DNA of 64,000 nucleotides from Nissolia schottii. Taxonomy: Eukaryota > Streptophyta > Magnoliopsida > Fabales > Fabaceae. Position numbers and translations under genes: made by a program. Below the pieces are notes generated by a model. That model was given only the letters and a program-made list of their open reading frames with translations, searched no databases and had not been told where the DNA came from. Location: assembly GCA_003254905.1 (NCBI GenBank), contig QANU01075867.1:1-64000 (forward strand), given 5' to 3'. Shown here one piece after another: positions 1 through 10,709 of the stretch (positions are counted from its first letter, which is position 1; every line of letters starts with the position of its first letter).

Positions 1-1057
1 AAGCCTAGCATCAATTCTAGCATATATGTTCATAAATTCAAGATTCACATGCATACACATACATGCACATAACACTCAATCACCATCAAAGAGGTGAGGA
101 ACTAGAGTTACCCACTTCCTCAAGAACTTGTTGATGCTAGAAAGAAGAGGAAATCAAGCATTGCTTGCTTGTTTGAAGTCTTCTTGACCTAAGATGAAAT
201 TCTTAACATAATTAGGGCAAACATGGATTGTGAAAGCTTGGCTTTTCACCAAGGGATGAAAACTCACCAACTACTCTTGCTTGCCTTCCTTATGGACTTA
301 GGAATGAATTATGATGATGAGAAAGATGAACTTGAAGCTTGATGGCTTGCTTGAACTTTTCTTTCCAAGAAAGAACAAAAACCTAGGTTATGGAGGTTAG
401 GGTTATGGAACTTGATGCTCTTGCTTCCACTTGAAGAGAAACTCTTAACCTTGATGCTAGCTTGCCTTCTTGATGGATTTGAGAATGATTGATGATGATG
501 AGAACAAAGGATGATGGTTGAACTTTGATGATTATGGAGCTTGAAGCCTTAGAACTTAGGAAGAAGAAATGAAATGACTTTGGTGTGTTTTGCGTATGTG
601 TGTTTCGGGTTTGCATGGGGGAAGGGCTGTCGTGGGCTTTTCTTAGTCCCATGGCCATGTATATTTCCTATTTTGCCCTTAGTGTGTTTTTGGTTATGTT
701 TGCTCATTAATTATTTACGTACGGAAGTCCTATAAATATTTCGGACATACCATCGCGACCTATTAATTTTCTTTGTTAATATTAAATCCTCAGTTAGAAT
801 ATTCTTGCATTTAATTTCATATTAATATATTTACAAACTCTTGTGAGTCGTAAGGAAATTATAATAAAACCCTAATTTCCATCCAAACGTCACCGGACGC
901 CATGAGATTGTCAGAGGATTATTTTTAACTAATATTCCAGAAATAAAATTAATATTTGAATTTTATTTTATTTTTATCTCACCGTTTCCTTCTTATTATG
1001 TTTTTAATTCTTTCCTAGATAGCATTTTAACTAAAGGGAAAAAGTCGGGTTGTTACA
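1..1057 (-). mobile_element. TK-family LTR, partial (5' part of a minus-strand LTR)
   Basis: This is the 5' portion of a TK LTR read on the minus strand; it ends at the terminal GTTGTTACA and continues leftward outside the window. It is a second copy of 5766-6822, with the same junction into AT internal sequence (TCTCAAGC). From about 281 onward the two copies look identical by eye; before that they differ at many sites. The short frames inside it have no recognisable family and are not annotated. Confidence 0.8.
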
Positions 1058-1186
1058 TCTCAAGCATGAACTGTCTGAAATATTTCAATTCATTGCAAGA
1101 ACTGATTATTCATGAGCATTAATCTCTTGTAAAACAATTCTATTACCTCTTGTTTGAGGACACACAAGGTTTTAAGTCAGGGGGAG
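1058..1186 (+). mobile_element. 3' end of AT (Athila-like) internal region with polypurine tract
   Basis: Non-coding tail of an AT element, ending in the polypurine tract AGGGGGAG (1179-1186) immediately before the LTR start TGATAAGTGCCC. It is duplicated at 6823-6951, and the related minus-strand element carries the same block just above 57210. The preceding TK LTR interrupts the internal region, and the first five bases TCTCA are one copy of that insertion's target-site duplication. Confidence 0.75.
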
Positions 1187-1404
1187 TGATAAGTGCCCAA
1201 TTTACACAATTTTTAATTATTAAAATGACACTGATTTGCGTATGTTTTAAAGAATTATCTAACCTTATTCCCAGATTTTGTAGGATTTATAATATATTTT
1301 GAAAGATGGATGCAAGCATAATTAAATGAAGAATAATCCCTGAAGAATGGAGTAAAAGGACAAAAGAGGAAAAAAGAAGCAAAAGGACAAATACAGAAGC
1401 AGCC

Positions 1405-1705
1405 GCTTAGCGGCAGGAGCCCATCACTCAGTGCACAAAAGGACAAAGCACCGCTGAGCGGTGCACCCTCGGTCACTCAGCTGTGCTGCCACTGAAGCCA
1501 CTTGCAGCCGCCGTATTTATTGCGCCAGCTGGAGCCACCCTGTCATGGCGGCGCCGCCCTGACATGTCAGCGCCGCCCCTGCAAAATCTGCGAGAGCATT
1601 TATTAAACCGCGTGAAATAATGAGGCCGCTCAGCGAAGGGACTAGTTCGCTCAGCGATTTTGCCCTAACCGCTCAGCAGTGGTACCTGTACCGCTGAGCG
1701 GTTGC
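1405..1705 (+). repeat. Array of CGCTSAGCG near-palindromes in AT U3
   Basis: Copies and near-copies of CCGCTGAGCGG or its complement are strewn through the 300 bp upstream of the LTR TATA box. Each 11-mer is self-complementary except for the central base. The same motif recurs in most other LTRs of the window, including the unrelated TK family. Confidence 0.8.
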
Positions 1706-1719
1706 CTCAAATTTTGGCC

Positions 1720-1727
1720 TATAAATA
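1720..1727 (+). promoter_or_regulatory. LTR TATA box
   Basis: TATAAATA in the AT LTR, inside GGCCTATAAATAGGG. Equivalent boxes lie at 7485-7492 (+), 10504-10511 (-), 55479-55486 (-) and 56693-56700 (-) in the other AT LTRs. Transcription would start about 30 bp downstream. Confidence 0.6.
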
Positions 1728-2837
1728 GGGACCCGAGGCATTCATTGAAGACATCCCTCCCCCTTCAAGAATCCATTTCTTTCTTAAATTTCTTGTAGTT
1801 TAAAGCTTAGGTTAGTTTAGCAACAAAGAGGACGCTGGTGAAGGAGCCAGGAGATCAAGGAAGCTTGGCAAGCCGCTGTCATGATAGCGTGATAACGTGT
1901 CGTGGTAAGCGTCCAAACCTTGCCTTTGAGATTCTCTTGTAAGATGGATTTGTAATCCTCTTGTTGTTGGGATTTTGATCATTATTGTAGTATGATTGTA
2001 TCCATGTAACTATTGCATATGAATCTATCTATCTCTTATGATTCGCTTGAATGATTTTATGTTTAATGCTAGCTTTGTTTAGTGTTTTGCTTCTTAATTT
2101 AGGACTTAGTTGTATGAACGGGAGTTATACTAATTAAGTTGTAACCAAGTTAAGACCAATATTGCTATGCTAAGCTAGATTCTAGGCTCGAAGGTTGTGA
2201 ACGAAAGTTACAATCATTAGAGTTGTATCTAAATCAATTCATCTAATGCTTGTTGCCGTAACTGGAATAAAGGATTAGCCGTTTTAACATCTGGATTAAC
2301 GCTGGCGTACTGTGTTAAGCTTGTGTGCGAAAGTGACAGTTTAATAAAGGAAACCTGTGATCTTTTCATGCGCGAGAGAAATGAACAAGTTAAGAACTGG
2401 TGGCGGGCAATCCATGAAATGATAATTCTGTGTAATAAGTAACTGGATGCATGAAACTATGATATGATTCAATTCCCAACAAGCTTCCGGATCCACCTCT
2501 GATTTGTTGCCTATTTATTTTTATGTTGTTTATTTACTTATTTAAACTATCAACAAATTTACCAAACCTTCACTTCATTGTTTAATTAACTAAACTCAAG
2601 AAAGGTATTTTTCCAACTCCCTGTGGATACGACTATACCCGACTATACTGCAATTGGATCCCTTATGGATCTGAAAGCCGTAAAGAAGGGTATATTATTT
2701 TTAACGACTGAAAGTTTCAAATTAAGCTTTCAACACATTTGGCAAAAGTTGCCGGAGAATGGAACTATGTCAAATTGGAAAGTGCAAATAGGCTTTCAAC
2801 AAAATCCTTGAAAAACATGTAAATTTGGCTTTCAACA

Positions 2838-3706
2838 AAATTGGCGCCATTGCCGGGGAGTTGCGTCAAAATTACATAGCTTGAGTTTTGTTTGATTAAG
2901 CAATTGTGAATATTTGTAAGATACTGTATAGTTTTATTTTGTTATTTTGTGAACTCTCTTGTTCTAAGCTTATTGGCTAGTGTAAATTTTTCTTAGCTCT
3001 TGCGAGCTAAAGCTTCAAAAGATCAACTTTTATTTGACCCTGAAATTGAGCCTACATGAGAAATTTCTTGGTTGTTTCATAATCCCTGAGCCTTAAAAGG
3101 AAAAACAATGATCTCCCTTAAACTCCGGAATTAAGAGAGCATTCAAAAGTGGATTCTGTTCAAAGATCCAAGTCAGGGGGAGATAAGGGTAAACAAAAGT
3201 GGGAGCAACAACATTGCATCAAAAAGAACAGAAGCAAAAAGTAAGAAGGATGAGAAATCTTATTCTCAATCACAAAACAAAAGAAAAGGAGAAAAAGAAA
3301 AGAATTGAGAAAAAGAAAAAGAGAAAAAGGGAAAATTGTGGAGAATAAGGAACAGGTGACAACAAAAATTGGTTAACAATGCTCTCTTGATCGGAAATAT
3401 TTGCATATCCAGAAAAACCAATTTCCTTGTAGCCTGGCCCCATTAAAACCTTTACAAAGTCCTTCTGTGATCCTTGCATGACCATACTCTTGTATTGAAT
3501 GGTGAGACAGGTAACAAATTGAATTTGTTGGATTCAATGGTGATATTGAGAGAAACACTCACCTTAAACTGATCCACTGACCATTGTGTGAATAAAGATA
3601 ATTTCCTTGATGGACAAGACATTGGATAGTGTGATTTGTTTATGACATTCGAGTAATTGTGCATTTGATTATGTTAAGGTTACTCTATGATATCTCGCAG
3701 GTCTCA
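2838..3706 (+). mobile_element. AT element internal region, gag and pol deleted
   Basis: Internal DNA between the primer binding site and the nested TK LTR. No gag, protease, RT or integrase frame is visible. From about 3030 it matches, in reverse complement, the non-coding 3' part of the AT element at about 57210-58000, including an internal AGTCAGGGGGAGA run near 3171. The element has therefore lost all coding capacity and kept only leader and 3' untranslated sequence. Confidence 0.7.
2842..2859 (+). other. Primer binding site, tRNA-Asp type
   Basis: TGGCGCCATTGCCGGGGA lies four bases after the LTR end. It is complementary to a tRNA-Asp-like 3' end (CCCCGGCAACGGCGCCA) apart from one base. 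This type of primer site is typical of Athila-group Ty3/gypsy elements and sets the element's orientation as plus. Confidence 0.8.
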
Positions 3707-6700
3707 TGAAACACCCTAGCTAACTGTTTACCCGTACGTAGTAAACAAAGCTCACTAGGTTGTTGTCTACTTGGTCGGAATACCTTAGTCCATAGTTATC
3801 TTTCGAAAATAGTCGTTGCTCAAGAAAATAAGGACCCATTTTAAACTTTTGCTTGTATCACATTAATACTAAAATAGAGCCATGCGTTGGAATAAAACAA
3901 ATATAACAAAGGCGGATAGCATTATCATAATTAGAATCTGTAATATACATCCATTGAGTCCACCATACAAGGTCACATAGTATAAGATATACATAATATG
4001 TACATAGATCAAAATATCAAATACATAATCCAAAATACACAACATCAAAATACAAGGACTACTGGAATGCTACTCGGTGTGTCCCTGGCAAAATGTAAAT
4101 GTCTAACTATCTTCTAGCCGCTCATGGCTTAGCTGGCGGCTCATCTGCATCCTCAAAATAGGATTCATCATCTTCTGCACCTGAAGTCATAAAACAGTGG
4201 GGATGAGAACGGTAGGTTCTCAGTGGAAATAACTTTAGTTCCTGAGTCTCGTATCAGATTATGTCGGACTTCAGGCTGCTCAGAGATCTCTAGGTGAACA
4301 TACATACTAAATATCCTACTAATTATTATCTGGCCTATCTGAACGGCTTTATCTGCTTTAATGTGTGATATGGGAACTACTCTTGTTTACTACATTCTCG
4401 TGCTGATTAACATTACGTGAAATCCGTCTCGAGCGTGCTCTTGACGGTACGGCATAACAGCAGACTATATATTCAAGTAATCAAACTGTATAACAGAATA
4501 TATTCAGAGTACATTCAACATAACAGAATCATCGGAATATGCATCACATGGTCATCCAACGTAAACATAACAGAATCAGCAGAATATGTGTAGTATAGTT
4601 AGCAGCATAAACATGACAGAATAAACATGCCTAACAGAATGTACATGGTGATCAGAGTGTGCATGTGCATGACAGAATATAACAGCATAATCGAACATCA
4701 CAGCATAACAGAATATGTGTTATTCCCACCATAGTAATGTCCTCTGTTGACACTAGTATGACGGAATAACCTCACACCCTCAGTGTAGGCCGACACTGTC
4801 TGGACCTTCCTGCGGTGGGCTTCCACCTGCCGTGTGCCCCCTTGGGACCCCTCGACAGTGGGCGGATATCGTACCCCCACCTAAGCTTGCCCCCTTTCGA
4901 CAATGCATAGGCGTGGTAACCGCACACCTCCAGGTATGCCATATTGACACCACCTGTGGCGGGCTTCCACATTCAGGATGCCTCGACCTCCTGAAGTGGG
5001 ATCATAGTGGCTCACGTGATCACGGCCTGTTCAGCATGTGACATATAGCCAATTTCAGCATTGGGCATTTGCCCTGTCTCAGCAGCATTGGGCATTGGCC
5101 CTTTTTCAGCAGCATTGGGCATTGGCCCTTCTCAGCATTTTGGTACCTGCAGCATGGCATACTGGTTGCCTATGGTTCATTTCAGCATCTTTACTTATCT
5201 CAGAGTTAATTATCATGTCTTTAACTAGGTGTATCATGAATGCATGGAATGCTACAGATATCATCACAGATTACATGACATATACATGTTTAGTACATTT
5301 CCTTCATGTACAGCATCTACATTCATACAATTCAACTAACGATCACAGATACAGCATCAAATACTAGTCTATGAGCCTCAAGAGGGTGCCATAGCTTTCT
5401 CTAGTCTCAAGCCGCTCAGCGAAAACTGATGTTCGCTCAGCGGTTTGAGCCTTTGCGCCCAGCGATAAAGGTTGTATCGCTCAGCGGTACTAACCTTATC
5501 GCTCAGCGGCTGCAACTTTCCCGAATTTTCTTCCACCGCCTTACTTTAAAAATATCTTTTTAACTTTCCACGTAAGCCTTGTCTCGCTCAGCGGTGCCTG
5601 AGACCCCGCTCAGCGGCCCCTGTGCGAGACATGAAAACCGAATTGCTCTTCTCTTCCATTTTCTCCCCTTAGCTTCCCATGGCACCTGCTTGAGTTTCAC
5701 ACATAATTCAAGCACAATAATCCTATCTAATCCAGGTCACAAGACCCTTCAGAATTGTCTTCCTAAATCCTAACATCATTTCTATCATTTATGTTCCTAA
5801 TATCACCAAATCCTCTAACATACATACAATCACATAAACCTCAATCACCATCAAAGAGGTGAGGAACTAGAGTTACCCACTTCCTCAAGAACTTGTTGAT
5901 GCTAGAAGGAAGAGGAAATCAAGCCTTGCTTGCTTGTTTGAAGTCTCCTTGACCTAAGATGAAATACTTGACATAATTAGGGCAACATAGGTTATGGAAG
6001 CTTGGTTCTTCACCAAGGGATGAAAACTCACCAACTACTCTTGATTTGCCTTCCTTATGGACTTAGGAATGAATTATGATGATGAGAAAGATGAACTTGA
6101 AGCTTGATGGCTTGCTTGAACTTTTCTTTCCAAGAAAGAACAAAAACCTAGGTTATGGAGGTTAGGGTTATGGAACTTGATGCTCTTGCTTCCACTTGAA
6201 GAGAAACTCTTAACCTTGATGCTAGCTTGCCTTCTTGATGGATTTGAGAATGATTGATGATGATGAGAACAAAGGATGATGGTTGAACTTTGATGATTAT
6301 GGAGCTTGAAGCCTTAGAACTTAGGAAGAAGAAATGAAATGACTTTGGTGTGTTTTGCGTATGTGTGTTTCGGGTTTGCATGGGGGAAGGGCTGTCGTGG
6401 GCTTTTCTTAGTCCCATGGCCATGTATATTTCCTATTTTGCCCTTAGTGTGTTTTTGGTTATGTTTGCTCATTAATTATTTACGTACGGAAGTCCTATAA
6501 ATATTTCGGACATACCATCGCGACCTATTAATTTTCTTTGTTAATATTAAATCCTCAGTTAGAATATTCTTGCATTTAATTTCATATTAATATATTTACA
6601 AACTCTTGTGAGTCGTAAGGAAATTATAATAAAACCCTAATTTCCATCCAAACGTCACCGGACGCCATGAGATTGTCAGAGGATTATTTTTAACTAATAT

Positions 6701-6822
6701 TCCAGAAATAAAATTAATATTTGAATTTTATTTTATTTTTATCTCACCGTTTCCTTCTTATTATGTTTTTAATTCTTTCCTAGATAGCATTTTAACTAAA
6801 GGGAAAAAGTCGGGTTGTTACA
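3707..6822 (-). mobile_element. TK solo LTR nested in the AT element, 3116 bp, TSD TCTCA
   Basis: On the plus strand it runs from TGAAACACCCTAGC to GGGTTGTTACA, with the 5-bp duplication TCTCA on both sides (3702-3706 and 6823-6827). The uninterrupted site exists in the related AT element at 57335-57339, which confirms the insertion. Read on the minus strand, the order is: 5' end, U3, leader with a splice-like GGTAACTC, CGCTSAGCG array (about 5415-5620), a tract rich in CAGCATTGGGCATT repeats (about 5050-5150), an acidic mini-frame (about 4130-4185), and 3' end. No internal region remains, so it is a solo LTR. Confidence 0.9.
5415..5620 (-). repeat. Array of CGCTSAGCG near-palindromes in TK LTR
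   Basis: At least seven copies or one-base variants of CGCTCAGCGG lie here, about 20-35 bp apart for most of the array. They sit in the leader part of the TK LTR, unlike the AT family where the array is upstream of the TATA box. Confidence 0.8.
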
Positions 6823-6951
6823 TCTCAAGCATGAACTGTCTGAAATATTTCAATTCATTGCAAGAACTGATTATTCATGAGCATTAATCTCTTGTAAAAC
6901 AATTCTATTACCTCTTGTTTGAGGACACACAAGGTTTTAAGTCAGGGGGAG
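6823..6951 (+). mobile_element. AT internal 3' tail and polypurine tract
   Basis: Continuation of the internal region of the 1187-8600 element after the nested TK LTR. It ends AGGGGGAG (6944-6951) directly before the 3' LTR. It looks identical to 1058-1186. Confidence 0.8.
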
Positions 6952-8600
6952 TGATAAGTGCCCAATTTACACAATTTTTAATTATTAAAATGACACTGAT
7001 TTGCGTATGTTTTAAAGAATTATCTAACCTTATTCCCAGATTTTGTAGGATTTATAATATATTTTGAAAGATGGATGCAAGCATAATTAAATGAAGAATA
7101 ATCCCTGAAGAATGGAGTAAAAGGACAAAAGAGGAAAAAAGAAGCAAAAGGACAAATACAGAAGCAGCCGCTTAGCGGCAGGAGCCCATCACTCAGTGCA
7201 CAAAAGGACAAAGCACCGCTGAGCGGTGCACCCTCGGTCACTCAGCTGTGCTGCCACTGAAGCCACTTGCAGCCGCCGTATTTATTGCGCCAGCTGGAGC
7301 CACCCTGTCATGGCGGCGCCGCCCTGACATGTCAGCGCCGCCCCTGCAAAATCTGCGAGAGCATTTATTAAACCGCGTGAAATAATGAGGCCGCTCAGCG
7401 AAGGGACTAGTTCGCTCAGCGATTTTGCCCTAACCGCTCAGCAGTGGTACCTGTACCGCTGAGCGGTTGCCTCAAATTTTGGCCTATAAATAGGGACCCG
7501 AGGCATTCATTGAAGACATCCCTCCCCCTTCAAGAATCCATTTCTTTCTTAAATTTCTTGTAGTTTAAAGCTTAGGTTAGTTTAGCAACAAAGAGGACGC
7601 TGGTGAAGGAGCCAGGAGATCAAGGAAGCTTGGCAAGCCGCTGTCATGATAGCGTGATAACGTGTCGTGGTAAGCGTCCAAACCTTGCCTTTGAGATTCT
7701 CTTGTAAGATGGATTTGTAATCCTCTTGTTGTTGGGATTTTGATCATTATTGTAGTATGATTGTATCCATGTAACTATTGCATATGAATCTATCTATCTC
7801 TTATGATTCGCTTGAATGATTTTATGTTTAATGCTAGCTTTGTTTAGTGTTTTGCTTCTTAATTTGGGACTTAGTTGTATGAACGGGAGTTATATTAATT
7901 AAGTCATAACCAAGTTAAAATCAATATTGCTATGCTAAGCTAGATTCTAGACTTGAACGTTGTGAACGAGAAGTTACAATCATTAGAGTCAGATCTAAAT
8001 CATTACATCTAATCTTGTTGCCGTAACTGGAATAAAGGATTAGTTGTTTTAACATCTGGATTAACGCTGGCGTACTGTGTTAAGCTTGTGTGCGAAAGTG
8101 ACAGTTTAACAAAGGAAACCTGTGATCTTTTCATGCGCGAAAGCGATGAACAAGTTAAGAAATGGTGGCGGGCAATCCATGAAATGATAATTCTGTGTAA
8201 TAAGTAACTGGATGCATAAAAATATGATATGATTCAATTCCTAACAAGCTTCCGGATCCACCTCTGATTTGTTGCCTATTTATTTTTATGTTGTTTATTT
8301 ACTTATTTAAACTATAAACAAATTTACCAAACCTTCACTTCATTGTTTAATTAACTAAACTCAAGAAAGGTATTTTTCCAACTCCTTGTGGATACGACTA
8401 TACCCGACTATACTGCAATTGGATCCCTTGTGGATCTGAAAGCCGTAAAGAAGGATATATTATTTTTAACGACTGAAATTTTCAAATTAAGCTTTCAACA
8501 CATTTGGCAAAAGTTGCCGGAGAACGGAACTATGTCCAATTGGAAAGTGCAAATAGGCTTTCAACAAAAGCCTTGAAAAACATGTAAATTTGGCTTTCAA
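6952..8600 (+). mobile_element. AT-family LTR (3' LTR of the 1187-8600 element)
   Basis: Second copy of the 1187-2837 LTR at a 5765-bp offset. The first 914 bp look identical, then substitutions and small indels appear from 7866 on. The right end is cut two bases short (TTCAA instead of TTCAACA) and joins a chromovirus RT scrap with no target-site duplication. TATA box at 7485-7492, motif array at about 7170-7470. Confidence 0.85.
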
Positions 8601-9411
8601 TACCGTCTTGGATATATCTTCCTCACGTACTCGTATCTGGTGGTATCCCGACCTCAGATCAATTCTTGAGAAAACTCTCGCTCCTTTCAGCTGATCCAGT
8701 AGGTCGTCAATCCTCGGCAATGGGTACTTATTCTTGATCGTTACTTTATTCAGTTGACTATAGTCAATGCACATTCTCATAGTGCCATCCTTCTTCTTAA
8801 CAAACAATACTGGTGCTCCCCACGGTGATGCACTCAGCCTAATGAACCTCTTCCCCATTAACTCTTCCAACTGCTTCTTCAATTCCTGCAACTCCTGCAG
8901 GGACATATGATATGATGCGATAGAGATGGGTCTGGCGCTCGGCACCAGGCTGATGCAGAACTCCACTTCATGTTTTGGAGGGAATTCCGGGATATCGTCA
9001 GGGAAGACATTTGGGTATTCACATACTACCGGAATCGGCTCGACCTCTTGATTCATAGCCTTCACCTCTCAGGATGCCTGCAATACGTACCCTTGGTTCT
9101 TTACCTAGCAACAGTAGAATGTTGGCAGCTCGTTGTCCCAAATTGACAAGCGTACGACCCGCAGAGGAAAAGTCACCAGTTTGTTGGCACAATCCAGCAC
9201 CACTTCGTTGGCCTTTAACCAGTCCATCCCTAGTATGGCTTCCTCCTGAGCCAAATAGGTGTTAACCAGCATGGCATAGTCTTGCACCCCTGGGCTTGTC
9301 AGGAATACTCTCTACTTTGGCTTCAGGACTCGGTGGTACTTGGCACACTCCTAATTGTCATCCGGGTCGAACCTACTCATCCTAGAATACCGGCAAAGCT
9401 TTTCAAACGCT
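8601..9411 (-). pseudogene. Ty3/gypsy (chromovirus, Tekay/Del-like) protease-RT fragment
   Basis: On the minus strand, 9287-9105 encodes the tail of an aspartic protease region (ILGMDWLKAN, VVLDCANK), and 9065-8601 encodes the start of a reverse transcriptase: [47 protein letters not shown], and motif [14 protein letters not shown] with its catalytic Asp. In-frame stops lie between the two parts. The RT is cut before the YxDD motif, and the last codons of the open frame are read from the adjoining AT LTR. The sequence style is that of Tekay/Del chromoviruses, so it is probably a relic of an autonomous TK relative. It cannot be functional. It lies between AT LTRs in inverted orientation. Confidence 0.88.
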
Positions 9412-10709
9412 TGATGAAAGCTTATTGTTACACTTTCTCCAATCTTGACATAGTCTGGTTTCCCACAAATATGCCAAGTTCGTTGAAAGCTTATTTGCGC
9501 TTTTGTTGTTCAAATTAAATATATATCCTACTTTACGGATTTCAGATCCACAAGGGATGCAATTGCAATATAGTCGGGTATAGTCGAATCCACAGAGAGT
9601 TGGAAAAATACCGTTCTTGAATTTAATTAATTAAACAATAAAGTGAAGGATTGGTAAAGTTGTTTTGATATTTAAATAAGTAAATAAACAACATAAAAAT
9701 AAATAGGCAACAAATCAAAGGTAGTTCCAGAGCTTGCTGGGAATTGAATCATATCATAGTTTCATGCATCCAGTTACTTATTACACAGAACTTATCATTT
9801 CATTGATTGCCTGCCATCAGCTCTTAACTTGTCATTGCTTTCGCATATGAAAAGATCACAGGTTTCCTTTGTTAGATTTGTTAATTTCTTACACAAACTT
9901 TAACAAAGTATGCTAGAGTTATTCCAGATGTTAAAACGGCTAACCTTTATTCCAGTTACGGCAACAAGGTTAAATGTAATGATTTAGATCCGACTGTAAT
10001 GATTGTAACTTCTCGTTCACAATGTTCAAGTCTAGAATCTAGCTTAGCATAGCGATATTGATTTTAACTTGGTTATGACTTAATTAATATAACTCCCGTT
10101 CATACAACTAAGTCCCAAATTAAGAAGCAAAACACTAAACAAAGCTAGCATTAAACATAAAATCATTCAAGCGAATTATAAGAGATAGATAGATTCATAT
10201 GCAATAGTTACATGGATACAATCATACTACAATAATGATCAAAATTCCAACAGCAAGAGGATTACAAATCCATCTTACAAGAGAATCTCAGAGGCAAGGT
10301 TTAGACACTTACCATGACACGTTATCACGCTATCATGACAGCGCTTCGCCAAGCTTCTTCGATCTCCCGGCTCCTTCACAGGCCTCCTCTTTGTTCCTAA
10401 CCTAAACTAATCTTTAAAGTACAAGAAATTTGTAAAAGAAATGAAGAATGGTGGGAGGATGGGGATGAATCGAAGATGCCTCAAATGAATGCACGGTCTC
10501 CTCTATTTATAGGCAAAATCTAGGTCCATCGCTCAGCGGTTTTGGTACAACCGCTGAGCGATTCAGTCCATATCGCTGAGCGGAGGTGCAAAATCGCTGA
10601 GCGACGCAATCATTTCACGCGGAGTAATAAATGCTCCGCAGCTTTTGCAGGGGCGGCGCCGCCATCCAGGCTGGCGCCAGCTGGTGCAATAAATGCGCGG
10701 CTGCAAGTG
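9412..10709 (-). mobile_element. AT-family LTR, truncated, minus strand
   Basis: Reverse complement of the AT LTR from its 3' end (TGATGAAAGC, cf. TGTTGAAAGC) to roughly 310 bp short of its 5' end. It is cut off within GCTGCAAGTG by the TK element that begins at about 10707. It contains a minus-strand TATA box (10504-10511) and CGCTSAGCG motifs at 10530-10605. With the plus-strand LTR ending at 8600 it forms a large inverted repeat around the RT scrap. Confidence 0.8.

Larger units (their letters stand above)
1187..2837 (+). mobile_element. AT-family LTR (5' LTR of the 1187-8600 element), 1651 bp
   Basis: Starts TGATAAGTGCCC directly after a polypurine tract and ends GGCTTTCAACA four bases before a primer binding site, so it has a 3'-LTR context on its left and a 5'-LTR context on its right. 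U3 holds an array of CGCTSAGCG near-palindromes at about 1405-1705, just upstream of a TATAAATA box at 1720. The last 120 bases repeat the GGCTTTCAACA terminus imperfectly three times. The termini agree with the solo LTR at 54454-56048, whose target-site duplication fixes them independently. Confidence 0.85.

Noticed and set aside
5415..5620. Evenly spaced CGCTCAGCGG repeats resembling a CRISPR array
   Set aside because: Repeats are only 9-11 bp with irregular spacing, lie inside plant LTRs, and no cas-like gene exists.
383..6423. Two identical 91-codon minus-strand frames (383-658 and 6148-6423) as a gene pair
   Set aside because: Both lie in the U3/leader of duplicated TK LTRs and show no family motif or conservation in other LTR copies.
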